Assembly: GCA_021783685.1 (NCBI GenBank)
Contig: JAJXTQ010000064.1
Location: forward strand, 1 to 8,573
Length of the DNA stretch: 8,573 nucleotides
From: Pseudomonadota bacterium
Lineage (GTDB): Bacteria > Pseudomonadota > Gammaproteobacteria > UBA5335
Reading direction: 5' to 3'
The stretch's first letter is position 1. Each line of letters starts with the position of its first letter. The notes beneath the pieces are model-generated. The model worked only from the letters and a program-made list of their open reading frames with translations, searched no databases and was not told the origin of the DNA. Position numbers and translations under genes: made by a program. Shown one piece after another: positions 1 through 6,853 of the stretch.

Positions 1-344
1 AGTGCCCCCTTCTTCCATTCATAGATGAAGCCGATCACCAGGATGCCGAGAAAAATCGCCATGGCGATGAGTCCGGGAGCGCCGATCTCCCGCAAGGCGA
101 TTGCCCAGGGAAACAGAAAGGCCACCTCGAGATCGAACACGATGAACAGAATCGCGACGAGGTAATAACGCACGTCGAACTTGACTCGCGCATCCTCGAA
201 GGCTTCGAAACCGCACTCATACGGGGAAAGTTTCTGTGCATCCGGCCTGCGCGGACCCAGGACGAAACCGGCAGCGAGCGGCACGATCCCGACCACGATG
301 GCCAAGGCAAAGAAGATCAGAATCGGAAAGTAGTTTTCCAGCAC
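1..344 (-). CDS. nuoA: NADH-quinone oxidoreductase subunit A (3' end cut by window edge)
   Basis: NuoA is a small membrane subunit of complex I, which passes electrons from NADH to quinone and pumps protons across the inner membrane. The visible 114 residues hold three hydrophobic segments (about 6-28, 60-80 and 90-109). Family hallmarks are YECGF at 42-46 in the first loop and [18 protein letters not shown] at 56-73, whose acidic D71 and E73 sit inside the second membrane helix as in other NuoA proteins. The frame is still open at base 1 (after EWKKGA), so only the last few codons are missing from this usually ~120-residue protein. The start is probably GTG at 344-342. A very strong AAGGAGG lies 11 bases upstream, rather far, and the two codons between are ATT and ATC, so a non-canonical ATT start cannot be excluded. 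It follows tRNA-Leu directly, and the rest of the nuo operon should lie beyond the window edge. Confidence 0.95.
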   Translation of the reverse strand, partial: MLENYFPILIFFALAIVVGIVPLAAGFVLGPRRPDAQKLSPYECGFEAFEDARVKFDVRYYLVAILFIVFDLEVAFLFPWAIALREIGAPGLIAMAIFLGILVIGFIYEWKKGA

Positions 345-355
345 GATAATGCCCG

Positions 356-362
356 CCTCCTT
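356..362 (-). promoter_or_regulatory. Strong Shine-Dalgarno site of nuoA
   Basis: The minus strand reads AAGGAGG here, a near-perfect match to the 16S rRNA anti-SD. It lies 11 bases from the GTG at 344, longer than the usual 5-9. It lies 5 bases from an in-frame ATT at 350-348. The strength of the site fits the high expression expected for complex I. Confidence 0.75.
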
Positions 363-379
363 TCGGTACAGCGAATCTG

Positions 380-395
380 GATCGGACAACCGATC
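380..395 (-). other. Small perfect inverted repeat between tRNA-Leu and nuoA
   Basis: GATCGG and CCGATC form a 6-bp perfect stem around a 4-base loop. It lies 18 bases after the tRNA 3' end and 35 bases before the nuoA start. No T-run follows on the minus strand, so it does not look like an intrinsic terminator. It could be a processing or stability hairpin in a tRNA-nuo read-through transcript, or an operator. The role is inference only. Confidence 0.35.
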
Positions 396-413
396 GAACG
401 GTCCTGGATTTTC

Positions 414-498
414 TGGTGCCGATGGTCGGACTCGAACCGACACGACTTGCGTCACCACCCCCTCAAGATGGCGTGTCTACCAATTCCACCACATCGGC
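414..498 (-). tRNA. leuU: tRNA-Leu, anticodon GAG
   Basis: This is a class II (long variable arm) tRNA of 85 bases, including the CCA end, which is encoded at 416-414. The acceptor stem GCCGATG/CATCGGC pairs at all seven positions, followed by discriminator A. The D-region GTGGAATTGGTAGACAC is typical of bacterial tRNA-Leu. The anticodon stem CCATC/GGTGG encloses TTGAGGG, with GAG at 464-462, which reads CUC and CUU codons. The T-arm contains the usual GGTTCGAGTCC. A tRNA-Leu(GAG) just downstream of secG is the same arrangement as E. coli leuU. It lies 73 bases after the secG stop, with a possible own promoter in between. Confidence 0.97.
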
Positions 499-514
499 CG
501 ATGATCTATCGCGG

Positions 515-542
515 TCAGGAGCGGCAGGTGCCGCCAGCCTGA
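515..542 (-). other. Two-part stem-loop in the secG/tRNA-Leu gap
   Basis: An outer stem TCAGG/CCTGA encloses an inner stem GCGGCA/TGCCGC with a 2-base spacer at its tip. The halves are separated by unpaired A on one side and CAG on the other. The next bases on the minus strand (CCGCGATAGATC) contain no T-run, so it is not a standard intrinsic terminator for secG. If the -10-like TATACAAT at 560-553 is used, this hairpin would sit at the very 5' end of the tRNA precursor. It may guide processing or protect the end. Confidence 0.4.
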
Positions 543-552
543 GCGGGCGCCC

Positions 553-560
553 ATTGTATA
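553..560 (-). promoter_or_regulatory. Possible promoter -10 for tRNA-Leu
   Basis: The minus strand reads TATACAAT just after the secG stop codon. This is a good -10-like element, about 55 bases upstream of the tRNA. I see no convincing -35 at 16-18 bases upstream (the sequence there is close to TGGGAA), and a TG lies two bases before it rather than one, so it is not a true extended -10. It is weak evidence; the tRNA may instead be read from the secG transcript. Confidence 0.3.
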
Positions 561-571
561 CTCACCCGATG

Positions 572-955
572 CTATTTCCCACCCTCCGAGAGCGGAAGAT
601 CGGCGGGCGTTTTGGGCCCATCTGCATTCGGCGTCTCACCGGACGTGGCAGGCGGGAGGTCGGTCACTTCGGGGGCGACGCTGCTCGCGGCAGGCGCCCG
701 ATCCATGACACTTTCCGTCTTGCCCGGCCGGGCAAAGAGATAACCCAAGCCGAGACTGCTGAGAAAGAACAGCGCCGCAACCGCCGCGGTGGAGCGGCTC
801 AGGAAATTGGCGGAACCGCGCGCACCGAACATCGTGTTCGAGGCGCCGGCTCCGAAGGCCGCGCCGGCATCCGCACCCTTGCCATGCTGAAGCAAAGCCA
901 GGACGATCAGGACCAAAGCCAGAAGAAGGTGGATGACCAGTAAAACCGTCTGCAT
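572..955 (-). CDS. secG: Preprotein translocase subunit SecG
   Basis: SecG is the small third subunit of the SecYEG channel that moves unfolded proteins across or into the inner membrane, driven by SecA. The 127 residues show two membrane helices (about 3-22 and 54-75). They are joined by the conserved loop [19 protein letters not shown] (21-39) and the TMFG that follows. After helix two there is a ~50-residue tail rich in Pro, Ala, Ser and acidic residues, the variable part of the family. The ATG at 955 lies only 5 bases after the tpiA stop. The only purine-rich stretch upstream (GGGAAG) is inside the end of tpiA, so translation is probably coupled to tpiA. It is the last protein gene of the folP-glmM-tpiA-secG group. 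Confidence 0.96.
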   Translation of the reverse strand: MQTVLLVIHLLLALVLIVLALLQHGKGADAGAAFGAGASNTMFGARGSANFLSRSTAAVAALFFLSSLGLGYLFARPGKTESVMDRAPAASSVAPEVTDLPPATSGETPNADGPKTPADLPLSEGGK

Positions 956-960
956 CTCGT

Positions 961-1743
961 TTAGCTTCCCGAGCGAACGATCCCGCCGGCCGACCGGCAG
1001 ATCGCAAGAAAATCCGCGGATTTCAGCGAAGCCCCTCCAACGAGGCCGCCGTCGACATCCGGCATCGCGAACAAGGCCGCCGCATTATCCGGCTTGACAC
1101 TCCCGCCGTAAAGGATGCGTCGACCGTCGGCAACGACGGCATCGGTTTGCGCGGCAATCCAGCCGCGCACGAAGGCATGGACCGCCTGGGCCTGCTCCGG
1201 GGTGGCGTTGCGACCGGTGCCGATGGCCCATACCGGTTCATAGGCGATGATGCAGCCGCCAAACGCCTGCGCGCCCGCGACGTTCGCGACCGCCTGCAAC
1301 TGCGCGGCAATGACCGCCTCGGTCCGCAGGCCTTCGCGCTCGGACAGGGTCTCTCCCACGCAAAGGATGGGCGTCAGCCCCGCCTCCAGTGCCGACTGGA
1401 GCTTGGCGCCCACGCTTTCATTGCTTTCACCCAGCAACTGACGCCGTTCCGAATGCCCCACCAGCACGTGGGATACACCCAGATCGGCGAGCATGGCACC
1501 GCTCGTCTCGCCGGTGCGGGCACCGTCTTCCGCCTGGGCGCACAGATCCTGCGCACCCAGCAGCACACGAGCGTCCTCGCCCAACGCCCGACGAACGGCA
1601 TCGAGGTGGACGAAAGACGGGCAGATCAGGACGTCGCACGACCACTCCGGGACGAGACCCGCCGCGATCTCACCAGCCAGAGCCCGGGCGCTCGCGTGGC
1701 GACCAAACATCTTCCAATTCCCTGCGACCATTTTGCGACGCAT
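961..1743 (-). CDS. tpiA: Triose-phosphate isomerase
   Basis: TpiA interconverts dihydroxyacetone phosphate and glyceraldehyde 3-phosphate in glycolysis and gluconeogenesis in the cytoplasm. The 260-residue length is normal for this TIM-barrel family. Catalytic residues are in place: GNWKM with N9 and K11, VGHSERR with the electrophile H97, and [11 protein letters not shown] with the base E169 followed by the flexible loop 6. The phosphate-binding YGGSVKPDN (212-220) and GGLVGGASL (232-240) are also present. The start [11 protein letters not shown] matches the usual N terminus, and a TAA in the same frame lies just upstream of the ATG. It lies 69 bases after glmM, the largest gap in this gene group. 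The ribosome-binding region is replaced by nine consecutive G residues, 6 bases before the ATG. Confidence 0.98.
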   Translation of the reverse strand: MRRKMVAGNWKMFGRHASARALAGEIAAGLVPEWSCDVLICPSFVHLDAVRRALGEDARVLLGAQDLCAQAEDGARTGETSGAMLADLGVSHVLVGHSERRQLLGESNESVGAKLQSALEAGLTPILCVGETLSEREGLRTEAVIAAQLQAVANVAGAQAFGGCIIAYEPVWAIGTGRNATPEQAQAVHAFVRGWIAAQTDAVVADGRRILYGGSVKPDNAAALFAMPDVDGGLVGGASLKSADFLAICRSAGGIVRSGS

Positions 1744-1749
1744 GACTTA

Positions 1750-1758
1750 CCCCCCCCC
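1750..1758 (-). repeat. G9 homopolymer in the tpiA ribosome-binding region
   Basis: Nine consecutive G on the minus strand (C on plus) end 6 bases before the tpiA ATG, exactly where the Shine-Dalgarno should be. A G-run can pair with the CCUCC of 16S rRNA through one G-U pair, so it likely serves as the ribosome-binding site. Tracts of this length are prone to slippage in replication. A change in length would alter the SD region but not the TpiA reading frame. Confidence 0.75.
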
Positions 1759-1812
1759 AATGCCGGTGATCCGTTCATTTCATCCACGAAAATGCGGCCG
1801 TCTCCCGCCCGC

Positions 1813-3156
1813 TTACGCCGCCGCGCATTCGGCCGCGATGGCGGCGAGCCGGCTTGCATGCAGCCGCACGAGATCTGCGTCGGCGCCTTCGACCATGACG
1901 CGCAACAAGGGCTCCGTTCCCGACGGTCGCAACAGGATGCGGCCTTCGACACCCAAGGCCGCACGGGCTTCCGCCACCGCCTGCTGCAGACGAGGATGAT
2001 CCTCCACCATCCGGGCAGCGGGCGCCGCGACATTGATCAGTTCCTGCGGGTAACGCGACATTCCAGCCACGAGATCCGACAGGCCCCGCCCCGTCGCCGC
2101 CATCACGCCGAGCACCTGAAGCGCCGCCACGATGCCGTCGCCCGTCATCGTCCGATCCAGACAGATGATGTGCCCAGAGGGTTCGCCGCCGAGCACGCCC
2201 GACTCCCGCCGGAGCAGCTCCATGACGTGTCGATCGCCGACAGCGGCACGTTCGAAACCCACGCCGTGGGCTGCGAGCGCCCGCTCCAGCCCCAGATTGC
2301 TCATCATCGTGCCGACGATGGGTCCGCGCAGCCGGCCCGCGCGCAGGAACTCCAGCGCCAACACATAAAGGATCTGGTCCCCATCGATGACCGCGCCGTC
2401 GCCATCGACCAGCAGCACACGATCCCCGTCCCCGTCGAGCGCCACGCCGAGGTCCGCGCCACGCTCGCGCACCAGGCGCTGCAGCGATGCGGGATCCATG
2501 CTACCGCAACCGTCATTGATATTGAGCCCGTCCGGCGCCACCCCGCTGGCGATCACGGTAGCGCCCAACTCGGTCAGGACGTCGGGCGCGATGTGGTAGG
2601 TCGCACCGTGGGCGCAATCCACGGCGATCCGCATGCCTTTGAGGCTGACGCCGGCGTTCAGCGTGGACTTGCAAAACTCGATGTAGCGGCCGGCCGCATC
2701 GGTGATGCGCGAAACCTTGCCCAGACGAGCGGAATCGACCATGCCCAAGGGCCCTTCCAGGGCATCCTCGATGGCCGCCTCGATCCCATCGGACAATTTG
2801 TCACCGGTCGGCGAGAAAAACTTGATCCCGTTGTCGTGAAAGGGATTGTGTGATGCGCTGATGACCACGCCGGCACTGGCCCGGAACGTCTTCGTCAGAT
2901 AGGCCACGGCGGGCGTGGGCATCGGGCCCAGCAGCCGGACACCGACACCGGCTGCGGAGAAGCCGGCTTCCAGCGCCGACTCGAACATGTATCCCGAGAT
3001 GCGCGTGTCCTTGCCGATCAGGACGCGGCCGCGTCCCTCCGGGTCCAGCACCCGCCCCGCTGCCATGCCCAATCGCAGGATGAACTCCGGCGTCATCGGC
3101 AGTTCACCGACCCGTCCCCGGATGCCGTCCGTGCCGAAATAGCGTCGTCGTCCCAT
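1813..3156 (-). CDS. glmM: Phosphoglucosamine mutase
   Basis: GlmM converts glucosamine 6-phosphate to glucosamine 1-phosphate, the step before GlmU makes UDP-N-acetylglucosamine for peptidoglycan and lipopolysaccharide. It has 447 residues, the usual family size. All four phosphohexomutase signatures are visible: the active-site loop [12 protein letters not shown] (99-110) with the phosphoserine S102, the metal-binding DGDGDR (241-246), the sugar-binding GEPSGH (324-329), and the phosphate-binding RPSGTEP (410-416). The N terminus [14 protein letters not shown] is typical. The chosen ATG (3156) has GAGG 9 bases upstream. An in-frame ATG at 3171 would add only MRSPS and has no better site. 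It starts 19 bases after the folP stop, and the same folP-glmM pair is found in E. coli. Confidence 0.98.
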   Translation of the reverse strand: MGRRRYFGTDGIRGRVGELPMTPEFILRLGMAAGRVLDPEGRGRVLIGKDTRISGYMFESALEAGFSAAGVGVRLLGPMPTPAVAYLTKTFRASAGVVISASHNPFHDNGIKFFSPTGDKLSDGIEAAIEDALEGPLGMVDSARLGKVSRITDAAGRYIEFCKSTLNAGVSLKGMRIAVDCAHGATYHIAPDVLTELGATVIASGVAPDGLNINDGCGSMDPASLQRLVRERGADLGVALDGDGDRVLLVDGDGAVIDGDQILYVLALEFLRAGRLRGPIVGTMMSNLGLERALAAHGVGFERAAVGDRHVMELLRRESGVLGGEPSGHIICLDRTMTGDGIVAALQVLGVMAATGRGLSDLVAGMSRYPQELINVAAPAARMVEDHPRLQQAVAEARAALGVEGRILLRPSGTEPLLRVMVEGADADLVRLHASRLAAIAAECAAA

Positions 3157-3175
3157 CGATGGTGACCTCATCCGT

Positions 3176-4015
3176 TCATGCACCCGCCCGCGCCGCGCGC
3201 TCGGATGCGACCGCGTGCCAGATGCGCAGCGCCTCCGCTGTGGCCCGCACATCGTGCACACGGACGACGGCAGCGCCATGGGCTGCGGCCCACAGCGCGC
3301 CCGCCAGGCTGGCGGGCAACCGTTCCGAAACATCGTTTCCGTCGAGCATCTGCCCCAGCATCGACTTGCGGGACAGACCGACCACCAACGGAAAACCCAA
3401 GCGGCTCAGGCGGTCGAGCTGCGCCAAAAGGGCGAGATTATGCGACAAGTCCTTGCCAAAGCCGAATCCCGGGTCGATCCACAGGCGGGCGCGATCGATC
3501 CCTGCAGCCTCGCACGCGGCAATGCGTTCCGTCAGGAAGCCCGTCACCTCGTCCACGATGTCCGGACCGTAGCGAGGGCTGGCCTGCATGGTCCGGGGCT
3601 CGCCCTGCATGTGCATCAGGCAGATCGGAACCCCGGCGGCGGCGGCGGCTTTCAAGGCCCCCGGCATGCGCAAGGCGCGCACGTCATTGATCAGCGCCGC
3701 TCCGGCGCTCACCGCTGCGCGCATCACCTCCGGGGTACTGGTGTCGATCGACAGCGGCGTGCCGGTCTCGCGAGCCAGCGCTTCGACGACCGGGATGACC
3801 CGATCCATTTCCTCCTGCACGGACACCGGAGCCGCCCCGGGACGTGTCGACTCGCCGCCGATGTCGAGGATATCAGCACCCTCCTCTATCAGCCGCAGAC
3901 CCTGGGCGATCGCCTGCGGCAGTCGGACGAATCGCCCGCCATCCGAGAAGGAATCGGGCGTCACGTTCAGGATGCCCATGACCCCGCATCGTGCATGCGG
4001 CAGTACAAAACTCAT
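3176..4015 (-). CDS. folP: Dihydropteroate synthase
   Basis: FolP joins p-aminobenzoate to dihydropterin pyrophosphate to give dihydropteroate in folate synthesis; it is the sulfonamide target. The 279-residue protein shows the family motifs in order: [11 protein letters not shown] (17-27), GGESTRPGA (53-61), IDTS (90-93), IND (109-111), [12 protein letters not shown] (133-144), DPGFGFGK (181-188), GLSRKS (213-218) and RVHDV (252-256). The frame is open further upstream, to 4105, but that extension runs into the ftsH terminator and lacks family similarity. The ATG at 4015 has GAGG 5 bases before it and leaves the usual short N terminus before [10 protein letters not shown]. An ATG at 4045 is the only other plausible start. 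It is the first gene after the terminator and probably heads the folP-glmM-tpiA-secG unit, although no clear promoter is visible. Confidence 0.97.
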   Translation of the reverse strand: MSFVLPHARCGVMGILNVTPDSFSDGGRFVRLPQAIAQGLRLIEEGADILDIGGESTRPGAAPVSVQEEMDRVIPVVEALARETGTPLSIDTSTPEVMRAAVSAGAALINDVRALRMPGALKAAAAAGVPICLMHMQGEPRTMQASPRYGPDIVDEVTGFLTERIAACEAAGIDRARLWIDPGFGFGKDLSHNLALLAQLDRLSRLGFPLVVGLSRKSMLGQMLDGNDVSERLPASLAGALWAAAHGAAVVRVHDVRATAEALRIWHAVASERAARAGA

Positions 4016-4079
4016 CCCGTCCTCAACCTTCCCGCGCGGATACATCGAATCGGTACAAAAATGACGCGGTCTACAATGC

Positions 4080-4111
4080 AAAAGAGCCGGCGGCTTGCCA
4101 GCCACCGGCTC
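4080..4111 (-). terminator. Rho-independent terminator after ftsH
   Basis: On the minus strand, GAGCCGGTGGCT pairs with AGCCGCCGGCTC over 12 bp (one G-T wobble) around the loop GGCA, followed at once by TTTT. It begins 27 bases after the ftsH stop. The T-run is short (four), but the stem is very GC-rich, so this is a strong candidate for ending the rlmE-ftsH transcript. The plus strand has no T-run beyond the stem, so it does not look bidirectional. Confidence 0.88.
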
Positions 4112-4138
4112 CTGACTCGCGCCGCAACCCCCAAGGGC

Positions 4139-6100
4139 TCAGGCCACCGGACCGGGCAACTCCGTCGACGGTCCTTTGGCGCCAGCCGCAGACCCCGCCG
4201 CCTTCGCGTCCCCCACGATCGCCTTGCCGGAGGTTGAATCGGAATCGTCATCGCGATTCTCGCCCCAGCCCTTGGGCGGAGGCGGCTCCAGCCCGGCCAT
4301 GATGGCATCGATCTGCTCCCGATCGATGGTCTCGTATTTCATGAGGGCGGCCGCCATCAGATGCAGCCGGTCCATCGCGTTCTGCAGGATATTGCGCGCC
4401 TTGTCGTAATTGCGGTTGATGATATTGCGCACTTCCTCGTCGATGGCGTGCGCCGTGTCGTCCGACATCGCCTGGGCGCTGCTGCGTCCACCATAGGGGC
4501 CGCCCATGTAGCCCGCCGCCTCATCATCCCCGTAGGCCAAGGGACCCAGTCGCTCGGACAAGCCCCAACGGGTGACCATGTTGCGGGCAATCTCGGTCGC
4601 GCGCTCGATGTCGTTGGATGCCCCGGTCGTCACCGATTCGAAGCCGAAGATCAGTTCTTCGGCGACGCGTCCGCCGAACAGGCTGGCAAGCTGGCTTTCC
4701 AGCCGCCGCTTGCTGTAGCTGTAGCGGTCGTCCTCCGGCAGAAACATGGTCACGCCCAGCGCACGACCGCGCGGCATGATGCTGATCTTGTAGACCGGAT
4801 CATGATCCGGCACATTCAGGCCGACAATGGCATGGCCCGCCTCGTGGTAAGCCGTGAGCCGCTTTTCGTCCTCGCTCATGACCATGGAGCGGCGCTCCAC
4901 ACCCATCATGATCTTGTCCTTCGCGCGCTCGAACAGGTCCATGCCGACCACGCGGCGTCCCAGACGAGCCGCGATCAAGGCGGCTTCGTTCACGAGATTG
5001 GCCAGTTCAGCCCCGGAAAATCCGGGCGTGCCGCGGGCGATCACGGCCGCCTCGACATCTTCGCCGACCGGCACCTTGCGCATGTGGACCTTGAGAATCT
5101 GCTCGCGTCCACGCACGTCGGGCAGGCCGACCGTCACCTGCCGGTCGAACCGGCCGGGGCGCAGCAGCGCCTTGTCCAGGACATCCGCCCGGTTGGTGGC
5201 CGCGATCACGATGACGCCTTCATTGCCCTCGAAACCGTCCATCTCGACCAGCAGCTGGTTTAGCGTCTGCTCCCGTTCGTCATGACCGCCGCCAAGGCCG
5301 GCGCCGCGATGGCGACCGACGGCATCGATCTCATCGATGAAAATGATGCAGGGCGCGTGCTTCTTGGCCTGCTCGAACATGTCGCGCACCCGGCTGGCGC
5401 CCACGCCGACGAACATCTCGACGAAATCCGAACCCGAGATGGTGAAGAAGGGCACCTTGGCCTCGCCGGCGATCGCGCGGGCCAGCAAGGTCTTGCCGGT
5501 ACCCGGAGGCCCGATCATCAGCACGCCGCGCGGAATCTTGCCCCCCAGCCGCTGGAACTTGCCGGGATCACGCAGAAACTCGACCAGCTCGACGACTTCT
5601 TCCTTGGCCTCGTCACAACCGGCCACGTCGGCGAAAGTCACCTTGACCTGATCCTCCTGCAGCATGCGCGCCTTGCTCTTGCCGAAGCTCATGGCGCCGC
5701 GACCCGCTCCGCCGCCCTGCATCTGACGCATGAAGAAGATCCATACGCCGATCAGCAACAGGAAGGGGAACCAGGAAATGAAAATCTGCATCAGCAGCGA
5801 TTGCTGTTCCGGCTCCTTGCCCACCACCGTCACGTTCTGTTCCAGCAGATCGGCGACGAGCTTGGAGTTGCTGGTTTCGGGGCTATACGTGGTGAACCGC
5901 TCGCCGCTGGACAGCTGTCCGACGATCTTGCGGCCGTCGATCTCGACCCGCGTCACCGCGCCATCCTGCACCTGAACCAGGAAGTCGGAATAAGGCAGTT
6001 TCTGGGCGCTCGGCGCACGTGTGCCGAAGCCGTTGAACACGGACATCAGCACCGCGGCGATGACCACCCACAAAATCAGATTCTTTGCCATGTCGTTCAA
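4139..6100 (-). CDS. ftsH: ATP-dependent zinc metalloprotease FtsH
   Basis: FtsH is the hexameric inner-membrane AAA+ protease that extracts and degrades membrane proteins and unstable regulators such as, in E. coli, sigma-32 and LpxC. The 653 residues show two membrane helices (about 7-23 and 103-124) flanking a periplasmic domain. The AAA+ module follows: Walker A GPPGTGKT (197-204), pore loop MFVGVG (229-234), Walker [10 protein letters not shown] (252-260), and the second region of homology [20 protein letters not shown] (301-320). The M41 peptidase has zinc-binding HEAGH (419-423) and third ligand D497 in TTGASNDIE. The C-terminal ~40 residues are a variable acidic then Ala/Gly-rich tail. 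The start is ambiguous. TTG at 6100 has GAGGG at 8 bases. The ATG at 6091 gives the familiar MAKNLILW start but is 17 bases from that site. A possible promoter lies at the end of rlmE, and a terminator follows the gene. Confidence 0.98.
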   Translation of the reverse strand: MNDMAKNLILWVVIAAVLMSVFNGFGTRAPSAQKLPYSDFLVQVQDGAVTRVEIDGRKIVGQLSSGERFTTYSPETSNSKLVADLLEQNVTVVGKEPEQQSLLMQIFISWFPFLLLIGVWIFFMRQMQGGGAGRGAMSFGKSKARMLQEDQVKVTFADVAGCDEAKEEVVELVEFLRDPGKFQRLGGKIPRGVLMIGPPGTGKTLLARAIAGEAKVPFFTISGSDFVEMFVGVGASRVRDMFEQAKKHAPCIIFIDEIDAVGRHRGAGLGGGHDEREQTLNQLLVEMDGFEGNEGVIVIAATNRADVLDKALLRPGRFDRQVTVGLPDVRGREQILKVHMRKVPVGEDVEAAVIARGTPGFSGAELANLVNEAALIAARLGRRVVGMDLFERAKDKIMMGVERRSMVMSEDEKRLTAYHEAGHAIVGLNVPDHDPVYKISIMPRGRALGVTMFLPEDDRYSYSKRRLESQLASLFGGRVAEELIFGFESVTTGASNDIERATEIARNMVTRWGLSERLGPLAYGDDEAAGYMGGPYGGRSSAQAMSDDTAHAIDEEVRNIINRNYDKARNILQNAMDRLHLMAAALMKYETIDREQIDAIMAGLEPPPPKGWGENRDDDSDSTSGKAIVGDAKAAGSAAGAKGPSTELPGPVA

Positions 6101-6108
6101 TGTATCGG

Positions 6109-6113
6109 CCCTC
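6109..6113 (-). promoter_or_regulatory. Shine-Dalgarno site that favours the TTG start of ftsH
   Basis: The minus strand reads GAGGG, 8 bases before the TTG at 6100 and 17 bases before the ATG at 6091. Spacing favours the TTG start, which adds only three residues (MND) before MAKNLILW. Confidence 0.55.
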
Positions 6114-6124
6114 TTGAAAGGCGC

Positions 6125-6148
6125 CTGTGGAAAGCTTCTGTGGAAAGC
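6125..6148 (-). repeat. Direct repeat of 11 bases in the ftsH leader
   Basis: The plus strand carries CTGTGGAAAGC twice, at 6125-6135 and 6138-6148, identical and 13 bases apart. It reads GCTTTCCACAG on the minus strand. The pair lies in the untranslated stretch between rlmE and ftsH. It loosely resembles the DnaA box (TTATCCACA) but mismatches it at important positions. It may be a regulator site or the product of a short duplication; the role is unknown. Confidence 0.55.
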
Positions 6149-6152
6149 CAGA

Positions 6153-6174
6153 CGGTTGGAGTCTTTCGGTTAGA
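6153..6174 (-). repeat. Second short direct repeat in the ftsH leader
   Basis: CGGTTGGA (6153-6160) and CGGTTAGA (6167-6174) on the plus strand match at 7 of 8 bases and lie 14 bases apart. They are next to the 11-base repeat pair and immediately downstream of the possible ftsH -10 element. Eight-base matches can arise by chance, so confidence is low. Confidence 0.3.
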
Positions 6175-6178
6175 CCCT

Positions 6179-6206
6179 ACTATAGAGCATAGTTCCGGGC
6201 CAGCAA
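6179..6206 (-). promoter_or_regulatory. Possible sigma-70-type promoter for ftsH
   Basis: The -10 candidate TATAGT (6184-6179, five of six consensus bases) overlaps the rlmE stop codon. A weak -35 TTGCTG (6206-6201) lies 16 bases upstream, inside the end of rlmE. Transcription would start near 6172 and give a leader of about 70 bases carrying the direct repeats. I looked for a heat-shock (sigma-32) promoter of the CTTGAAA/CCCCAT type upstream of ftsH and rlmE and did not see one on this strand. Confidence 0.35.
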
Positions 6207-6803
6207 ATAAACCTCCGGGCTGCGGTCCCGCGACGCCTTGGGCTTGCGCACCACCACCTTGCCGAAGCGCTCCCGCATGCGTCGGACGAAATCATCGAAG
6301 CCCGGCCCCTGGAACAGCTTCACGAGAAAATCGCCACCCGGCTGCAAGGCGTCGACGGCGAAGCTCTCGGCGGTCTCGGCCAGCGCCAGCGACCGAATCT
6401 GGTCGACCGCCTCGACCCCGCTGGTGTTTGGCGCCATGTCGCTGAGCACCAGATCGACCCGCTGGCCAGCCAATGCCTCGGACATGGCGTCGAGCGCCTC
6501 CCGCTCCCGAAAATCGCCCTGCAGACACACCACGCCCGGCAAGGGGGTTATCGGCAGCAGGTCGAAAGCCACCACACGCCCCTGCGAACCGACCTTGCGG
6601 GCCGCATACTGCGACCAACCGCCGGGCGCGGCGCCCAGATCCACGACCTTGAGGCCCGGCCGCAGCAACCGGTCGCGCTCATCGATCTCCTGCAGCTTGA
6701 AGACGGCCCGGGAGCGCCAGCCCTCGGCCTTGGCGCGCTGCACGTAAGGATCCGAAAAATGCTCACGCAGCCAGGAGGCGCTGCTCTTTCCACGTTTGGG
6801 CAT
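6180..6803 (-). CDS. rlmE: 23S rRNA (uridine-2'-O-)methyltransferase RlmE (FtsJ/RrmJ)
   Basis: RlmE methylates the 2'-OH of a conserved A-loop uridine (U2552 in E. coli) in 23S rRNA, using S-adenosylmethionine, late in 50S assembly. The 207 residues match the family length. The SAM-binding motif [11 protein letters not shown] (55-65) is clear, and the K-D-K-E catalytic set is complete: K36, D122 in LSDMAPN, K162 in LVKLFQG and E197 in SPEVYL. The N terminus [16 protein letters not shown] is usual. The ATG at 6803 has no recognisable Shine-Dalgarno; it lies 40 bases after the pgsA stop. rlmE next to ftsH is conserved in proteobacteria. The upstream neighbour here is pgsA, whereas E. coli has yhbY and greA beside rlmE. 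Confidence 0.97.
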   Translation of the reverse strand: MPKRGKSSASWLREHFSDPYVQRAKAEGWRSRAVFKLQEIDERDRLLRPGLKVVDLGAAPGGWSQYAARKVGSQGRVVAFDLLPITPLPGVVCLQGDFREREALDAMSEALAGQRVDLVLSDMAPNTSGVEAVDQIRSLALAETAESFAVDALQPGGDFLVKLFQGPGFDDFVRRMRERFGKVVVRKPKASRDRSPEVYLLARNYAL

Positions 6804-6832
6804 GAGATTCGGTACCGTGTGAAGGGAATGGC

Positions 6833-6853
6833 GACCGCGCCGGTCAGGACCGG
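6833..6853 (-). other. Two overlapping, mutually exclusive hairpins at the pgsA stop codon
   Basis: GACCG/CGGTC (6833-6837 with 6841-6845, 3-base loop) and CCGGT/ACCGG (6840-6844 with 6849-6853, 4-base loop) are both perfect 5-bp stems. They share bases 6840-6845, so only one can form at a time. They straddle the pgsA stop codon and precede rlmE, with no T-run after either. They could affect read-through or translation of rlmE, but short GC-rich stems are common in such a genome. Confidence 0.3.

Noticed and set aside
416..943. Plus-strand open frame of 175 codons over the tRNA and secG
   Set aside because: Its first ~25 residues are simply the tRNA-Leu gene read on the wrong strand, and the rest is antisense to secG.
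1147..2853. 568-codon plus-strand open frame opposite tpiA and glmM
   Set aside because: It lies antisense to two genes with complete catalytic motifs. Its translation is rich in Arg, His and Gln with no domain or membrane pattern, which is typical of the shadow frames that GC-rich codon use creates.
3157..3333. Longer glmM start at 3333
   Set aside because: The extension overlaps the end of folP, and the family N terminus begins at the ATG at 3156.
3640..3652. GGC trinucleotide repeat in folP
   Set aside because: It encodes a short alanine stretch in a GC-rich gene, with no sign of expansion or other function.
4016..4105. N-terminal extension of folP to an upstream start at 4105
   Set aside because: The start would lie inside the ftsH terminator stem. 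The added 30 residues do not resemble FolP, and the ATG at 4015 has a Shine-Dalgarno site.
6125..6148. DnaA boxes or a replication-origin element
   Set aside because: TTTCCACAG resembles TTATCCACA only in part. There are just two copies, no AT-rich unwinding region, and no dnaA or gidA neighbour.
3215..6445. Further long plus-strand open frames (300-390 codons) opposite folP, ftsH and rlmE
   Set aside because: They have the same shadow composition, cross gene boundaries and terminator signals on the other strand, and show no recognisable motif.
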